A stretch of 64,000 bases of DNA, from contig NZ_JAJAVG010000007.1 in NCBI RefSeq assembly GCF_020531915.1, positions 285,847 through 349,846 of the forward strand, written 5' to 3'. Positions within the stretch are counted from its first letter, which is position 1, and each line of letters opens with the position of its first letter. Shown piece by piece: positions 60,082 through 64,000 of the stretch. This DNA is from Methylovorus mays. GTDB taxonomy: Bacteria; Pseudomonadota; Gammaproteobacteria; Burkholderiales; Methylophilaceae. Under the pieces are notes generated by a model. That model was not told the origin of the DNA, made no database searches, and saw only the letters and a list, made by a program, of their open reading frames with translations. The translations under genes and the position numbers were made by a program.

Positions 60082-60432
60082 TTACTGCGGCACATCCTTT
60101 GCTGGTGAGGATTCAGCAGGTTTGGCTGGCGCGCTTTCGCTTGCCTTGCCAGGTGCGACAACAGAATTCGTTGGAAGCTTGACGACGCTTGAGCCCTGGG
60201 TGCGATGGCTCGACATGTAAGCCAGGGTCAAGCTGGTAGCAAAGAAGATGGCCACAAAAATAGCGGTGGCACGACTCATGAAGTTGGAGGATCCGCTAAC
60301 ACCGAATAGGCTGCCAGATGCACCACTACCAAAAGCAGCACCCATATCAGCACCCTTGCCGTGCTGAAGCAATACCAATCCGATAACACCGAGTGCAGCC
60401 AATACGTGCACAATTGATACTAAAGTTTCCAT
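60082..60432 (-). CDS. secG: Preprotein translocase subunit SecG
   Basis: 116 residues. Two membrane helices flank the conserved LLQHGKGADMGAAFGSGASGS loop; an Ala/Pro/Ser-rich C-terminal tail is longer than in E. coli. It aids SecYEG-dependent export. It follows tpiA, as often seen. Confidence 0.95.
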   Translation of the reverse strand: METLVSIVHVLAALGVIGLVLLQHGKGADMGAAFGSGASGSLFGVSGSSNFMSRATAIFVAIFFATSLTLAYMSSHRTQGSSVVKLPTNSVVAPGKASESAPAKPAESSPAKDVPQ

Positions 60433-60482
60433 GTTCTCTCAAATCCACTGCTTAAGTCAGCTTTAGTTTGATTTTATCAAAT

Positions 60483-61238
60483 CTACTGACAAGCAGCGCG
60501 ACAAATTTCCTCAAAATCGTTGGCATTCAATGAACATCTGCCAATCAAACCGCCGTCTATATCCGGCATAACGAATAATTGTGACGCATTTAGGGGATTT
60601 ACGCTACCCCCATACAGAATTCTTACGGTTTCTGCCGCATGCACATCCAGCGCGGCGATTCTATCACGGATAAACGCATGTACCTGCTGCGCTTGTTCCG
60701 GTGTTGCAGATAAACCTGTGCCGATGGCCCATACTGGCTCATATGAAACAACCGCATGCGCAAACACGCCAGCCCCCACCGTCTTCAGCACGGCATCGAT
60801 CTGGCTGGCAATCACTTGATGGCACAGGCCGGACTCGCGCTCGGCCAGGGTCTCGCCCAGGCAAAGCACAGGCGTGATGCCCGATTTGCGTGCCACCACA
60901 AACTTGGCGGCAATATTTTCGTCACTTTCGCAATAGGCGGTACTGCGCTCGGAATGCCCCACAATCACATAGCTGGCACCAAAGTCCTTGAGCATGCGGG
61001 CACTGACTTCCCCGGTATACGCACCAACTTCATGTTTGGCGACATTCTGCGCGCCCCAGGCAATATGGCTGCCCTGCAACTCCTGCTGCGCCTGGAATAG
61101 ATAAGGGTATGGCACACAGACCGCAAAATCGGCCGAGGTCAAATGATCAAGCCGCTGCCTGAACGCATCAAACAGCACCTTGTTTTGCGCAAGGTCGCCA
61201 TGCATTTTCCAATTAGCGACCACCAGCTTACGACGCAT
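60483..61238 (-). CDS. tpiA: Triosephosphate isomerase
   Basis: 251 residues, complete TIM barrel. Active-site Lys in VANWKMHG, His in VGHSERS, Glu in [11 protein letters not shown], and phosphate loop [10 protein letters not shown]. It interconverts DHAP and glyceraldehyde-3-phosphate. Confidence 0.98.
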   Translation of the reverse strand: MRRKLVVANWKMHGDLAQNKVLFDAFRQRLDHLTSADFAVCVPYPYLFQAQQELQGSHIAWGAQNVAKHEVGAYTGEVSARMLKDFGASYVIVGHSERSTAYCESDENIAAKFVVARKSGITPVLCLGETLAERESGLCHQVIASQIDAVLKTVGAGVFAHAVVSYEPVWAIGTGLSATPEQAQQVHAFIRDRIAALDVHAAETVRILYGGSVNPLNASQLFVMPDIDGGLIGRCSLNANDFEEICRAACQ

Positions 61239-61287
61239 ATGAATACCTAAAAATTTTCAGAATGGTACCGTGCAGCCCGCTTGGCAG

Positions 61288-62994
61288 TCAATTTGACTGC
61301 GCCGGCACAGGCTGCCAGTGCTTGATCAGCAACTGTACGTTGCGGGCGCCATTAAAGGCGTTGGTCTGCAATTCGTACACGGCCGTGACATACTGCGGCA
61401 AAAACTCCTCCTGCCGGAAAAATATCGCATCCACGGCGCGTCCTCGGGTCGATAACGTGAGCTTGAGATGCTTGCCGCCGACGATACGTTGTGCCACCAC
61501 CTCGAACTCGTCGCAAAACATTGGCGGAGGAAATCCCTGCCCCCATACCTGGCGTTGCAGGGCCACCGCCACATCCCAGTGCATGTCATCCAGCGCCAGC
61601 GCACCATCGACTTCAATAATGGACTCCAGATCCGCTGGAGTCAGCAAGCCTGCCACCACAGACTCGAAGCCCAGCCGGAAACGCTCCATATCATTTTCGC
61701 GAATACTGAGCCCAGCTGCCATGGCATGCCCGCCAAACTTGAGTATCAGATCAGGCTCACGCTTGGACAGCAGATCTAGCGCATCCCGCAGATGCAGCCC
61801 GAGTATCGAACGCCCCGAGCCTTTGAGTACCCCATCGCCCGCCTGGGCAAAGGCAATCACGGGGCGATGGTAACGCTCCTTGATCCGCGACGCCAGAATG
61901 CCAATGACGCCCTGGTGCCACTCTGGCTGATACAAACTCAGGCTATAGCGGCCTTCTGCATCCAGCCCATCCAGCTCTGCCAGTGCACTTTCCTGCATAT
62001 CGGCTTCTATACTGCGGCGCTCATGGTTCAGGGCATGCAGTTGCTGGGCCATGGCATGGGCTGACTGATCATCCTCAGCCAAGAGGCAGCTGATACCCAG
62101 CGTCATGTCATCCAGGCGACCTGCCGCATTAAGCCGCGGGCCCACGCTGAAGCCAAGATCCTGCGCACAACTTGAGGCAGGCTCGCGACCTGCCAGACGC
62201 ATCAGCCACAAAATACCCGGGCTGCACTGGCCAGCACGAATGCGGCGCAGCCCCTGCTCGACCAGAATGCGATTGTTCTCATCCAGCTTGACCAGGTCAG
62301 CCACCGTACCCAAGGCTACCAAGTCCAGCAGACTGGTCAAATTCGGCTCAGCCCTACCCTCAAACAACCCTCTTGCCCGCATCTCGGCACGCAAACCCAG
62401 CATCACATAAAACGCCACACCGACTCCAGCGAGATGCTTGCTGGGGAAGTCACAGCCATGCTGATTGGGATTCACAATGCATGCGGCTGCCGGCACTTGG
62501 TCGCCGGGCAAATGGTGATCCGTGACCAGCACGGATATGCCCAGCGCATTGGCACGCGCCACCCCATCGACGCTGGCAATGCCATTATCGACGGTAATGA
62601 TGAAATCCGGCCTGGACTGAGCAGCAAGCTCCACAATTTCGGGCGTCAGGCCGTAGCCATATTCAAAGCGGTTAGGCACCAGAAAATCCACCACCGCCCC
62701 CAGCATGCGCAAGCCGCGCACCATCACGGCGGTGGCGGTGGCCCCGTCCGCATCATAATCGCCCACCACCAGCAGAGAACGCTTTGCGACAATCGCATCT
62801 GCCAGCAAAGCCGCCATACGAGGATTATGGGTCAAGCGATCAGGAGGAATCAGCCCGGCGAGGGAGGCTTCAAGCTGCACTGGCGTTTTAACCCCGCGTG
62901 CCGCGAGCAGCTGCGCCATCAAAGGCGACAAGCCACTGGCTGCCAGTGCGGCAACCGCAATCTCATCAGGCTCGCGTCTCACAATATTAACCAC
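61288..62994 (-). CDS. recJ: Single-strand-specific exonuclease RecJ
   Basis: 568 residues from GTG at 62994, which has GGAGG six bases upstream; a TTG at 62997 would be too close. DHH motifs are intact: VGDYDADGATATA, TVDNGIASVDG, VTDHHLPGD, and the DHHA1 motif GGHAMAAGLSI. It degrades 5'-ended single strands in recombination and mismatch repair. The start overlaps the upstream gene by 8 nt. Confidence 0.96.
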   Translation of the reverse strand: MVNIVRREPDEIAVAALAASGLSPLMAQLLAARGVKTPVQLEASLAGLIPPDRLTHNPRMAALLADAIVAKRSLLVVGDYDADGATATAVMVRGLRMLGAVVDFLVPNRFEYGYGLTPEIVELAAQSRPDFIITVDNGIASVDGVARANALGISVLVTDHHLPGDQVPAAACIVNPNQHGCDFPSKHLAGVGVAFYVMLGLRAEMRARGLFEGRAEPNLTSLLDLVALGTVADLVKLDENNRILVEQGLRRIRAGQCSPGILWLMRLAGREPASSCAQDLGFSVGPRLNAAGRLDDMTLGISCLLAEDDQSAHAMAQQLHALNHERRSIEADMQESALAELDGLDAEGRYSLSLYQPEWHQGVIGILASRIKERYHRPVIAFAQAGDGVLKGSGRSILGLHLRDALDLLSKREPDLILKFGGHAMAAGLSIRENDMERFRLGFESVVAGLLTPADLESIIEVDGALALDDMHWDVAVALQRQVWGQGFPPPMFCDEFEVVAQRIVGGKHLKLTLSTRGRAVDAIFFRQEEFLPQYVTAVYELQTNAFNGARNVQLLIKHWQPVPAQSN

Positions 62995-63952
62995 CAAGCA
63001 CCTCCGTCCACGGTCTGGATTTGCGCCAGAATTGATAGGTATCCCATTTCCCCACGCGACACTGCAACACCCTATCTCCCAGGGCGATATTGAGCTCCAG
63101 CTGACTTAGCCCGCCGCGACGCAGCGCCTGCCATAGCATGGGCAATCCATTCACCACCGCGGCTGCCGACTCAACCGGAACCAGCCAGGCATGCGTCGCT
63201 TCATGTCGCAGCACCTCGCGCATATCTTGCGGCACCCCATGGCATTCGCCCGCCTGCAGTGTAGCCAGACCACGCGCCACGGCATCCTCCGCAAAGAGTA
63301 GCGGCAATACGCGGGGGGATTTAGCTGGCGATTCACCGCCGCCATACACCCATACGCCGCTTACCGGCAAGGCACCCCGCGCCTCGCGCGCCTGATTAAG
63401 CGGATGCTCAAACAGCAACATCTGCACTTCATTCAAAAAAGCATTCCAGAAAGCCGCATCCTGTCCATGCGGTAACAGGCTGCGAATATCGCGCCCCAAG
63501 GCCACATCCACCGGGGTAGTTTGAATATGCGGTGGTGTTTCCACCTGCAAATACCAGCGATCAGCACAATGCGGGCTCTGTACAAACTTAAGCCCCTGCT
63601 CCGCAAAATGCTGGTTCAATAAAGCAAGCAAGGCATCTGCCTCCGCTTTTTGCAGTTGCAGAGTCCCGGGCCCGGCAATCGTAAAAGAGTCGCGCTGCAG
63701 TTGAAGATGTACGGGCTGAGCAAAAAACACATACTCGGTCGACAGCGAAATACCGTCAGCCGGCGCCGCCAATGCTGCCAGCGGCCAGTCCTGCTGGCTG
63801 ACCACCCCGGCGCTGCTGCACAGCATTTCGTCAATGGTCGTTGCAAGAAACTCACGTCGACCGACTGCCAGCAGACGCTCAAAGGTCGCCGCCACAGCGG
63901 GACTCATGGTCATTAATGTGTGCGGTGTTTTCAGGAAAATCTGGAGATTCAC
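62987..63952 (-). CDS. RpfE-like protein (COG4255-type), unknown function
   Basis: 321 residues from a GTG at 63952; ATGs at codons 14 and 16 are alternatives. The C-terminal half carries the family motif EVQMLLFEHPLNQAREARG then LPVSGVWVYGGG. Relatives are often labelled RpfE or phosphoglycerate-mutase-like and sit beside recJ, as in the Xanthomonas rpf region. No catalytic residues are evident and the role is unknown. It overlaps recJ. Confidence 0.85.
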   Translation of the reverse strand: MNLQIFLKTPHTLMTMSPAVAATFERLLAVGRREFLATTIDEMLCSSAGVVSQQDWPLAALAAPADGISLSTEYVFFAQPVHLQLQRDSFTIAGPGTLQLQKAEADALLALLNQHFAEQGLKFVQSPHCADRWYLQVETPPHIQTTPVDVALGRDIRSLLPHGQDAAFWNAFLNEVQMLLFEHPLNQAREARGALPVSGVWVYGGGESPAKSPRVLPLLFAEDAVARGLATLQAGECHGVPQDMREVLRHEATHAWLVPVESAAAVVNGLPMLWQALRRGGLSQLELNIALGDRVLQCRVGKWDTYQFWRKSRPWTEVLGG

Positions 63953-64000
63953 TTCAGGTTCACTTAGATGTCACTTTGTTATACGCCGTGCAGGCGCTAA

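Overview
The window looks like chromosome of a methylotrophic betaproteobacterium, most likely Methylophilaceae. The reasons are the fmdCAB amide genes, which read very like those I know from Methylophilus methylotrophus, the DUF2818 gene directly after nuoN, and the thrS-infC-rpmI-rplT-pheST-ihfA-merR order. This placement is recognition from memory, not a search. Almost all genes lie on the minus strand. Base composition is even except for one AT-rich gene near 43-44.7 kb. There is no rRNA, CRISPR array, insertion sequence or prophage.

Layout: (1) 1-0.8 kb, the N-terminal part of a SUV3-like helicase that runs off the left edge. (2) 1-6.8 kb, an iron island: a frameshifted TonB-dependent receptor, a divergent PepSY inner-membrane protein, and an intact TonB receptor, with Fur-box-like operators. 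(3) 7-14.8 kb, the translation operon thrS-infC-rpmI-rplT-pheS-pheT-ihfA-merR followed by tRNA-Pro(GGG); infC starts at ATA. (4) 14.9-16.5 kb, an AlkA-type glycosylase and three small genes. (5) 16.6-23.5 kb, a signalling block: a Ser/Thr kinase-HDOD-GAF protein, a LuxR response regulator, and an 1151-residue fusion of an NCS1 permease to a hybrid histidine kinase. (6) 23.8-37.7 kb, nitrogen scavenging: fmdC (porin), fmdA (formamidase), fmdB, urtABCDE (urea/short amide ABC importer), ureDABCEFG and the nickel permease ureJ. (7) 37.9-43 kb, accessory genes: a lipoprotein, tRNA-Val, an anchored coiled-coil protein, a prolyl-hydroxylase-like oxygenase overlapping a PLP decarboxylase, an SDR protein and a NUDIX hydrolase. 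(8) 43.1-44.6 kb, an AT-rich orphan gene with a possible PD-(D/E)XK nuclease core, next to tRNA-Pro(CGG). (9) 45-60 kb, the complete nuoA-N complex I operon plus DUF2818, preceded by tRNA-Leu(GAG), secG and tpiA. (10) 61.3-64 kb, recJ and an RpfE-like gene.

How it fits together: amides and urea would cross the outer membrane through FmdC and the inner membrane through UrtABCDE. They would then be hydrolysed by formamidase (to ammonia and formate) and by nickel urease (to ammonia and CO2). The transporter-like sensor kinase and its LuxR partner lie just downstream on the same strand and are good candidates to sense a nitrogen compound. That permease-kinase fusion and the AT-rich orphan are the most novel elements. 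No gene-free stretch exceeds 300 bases.
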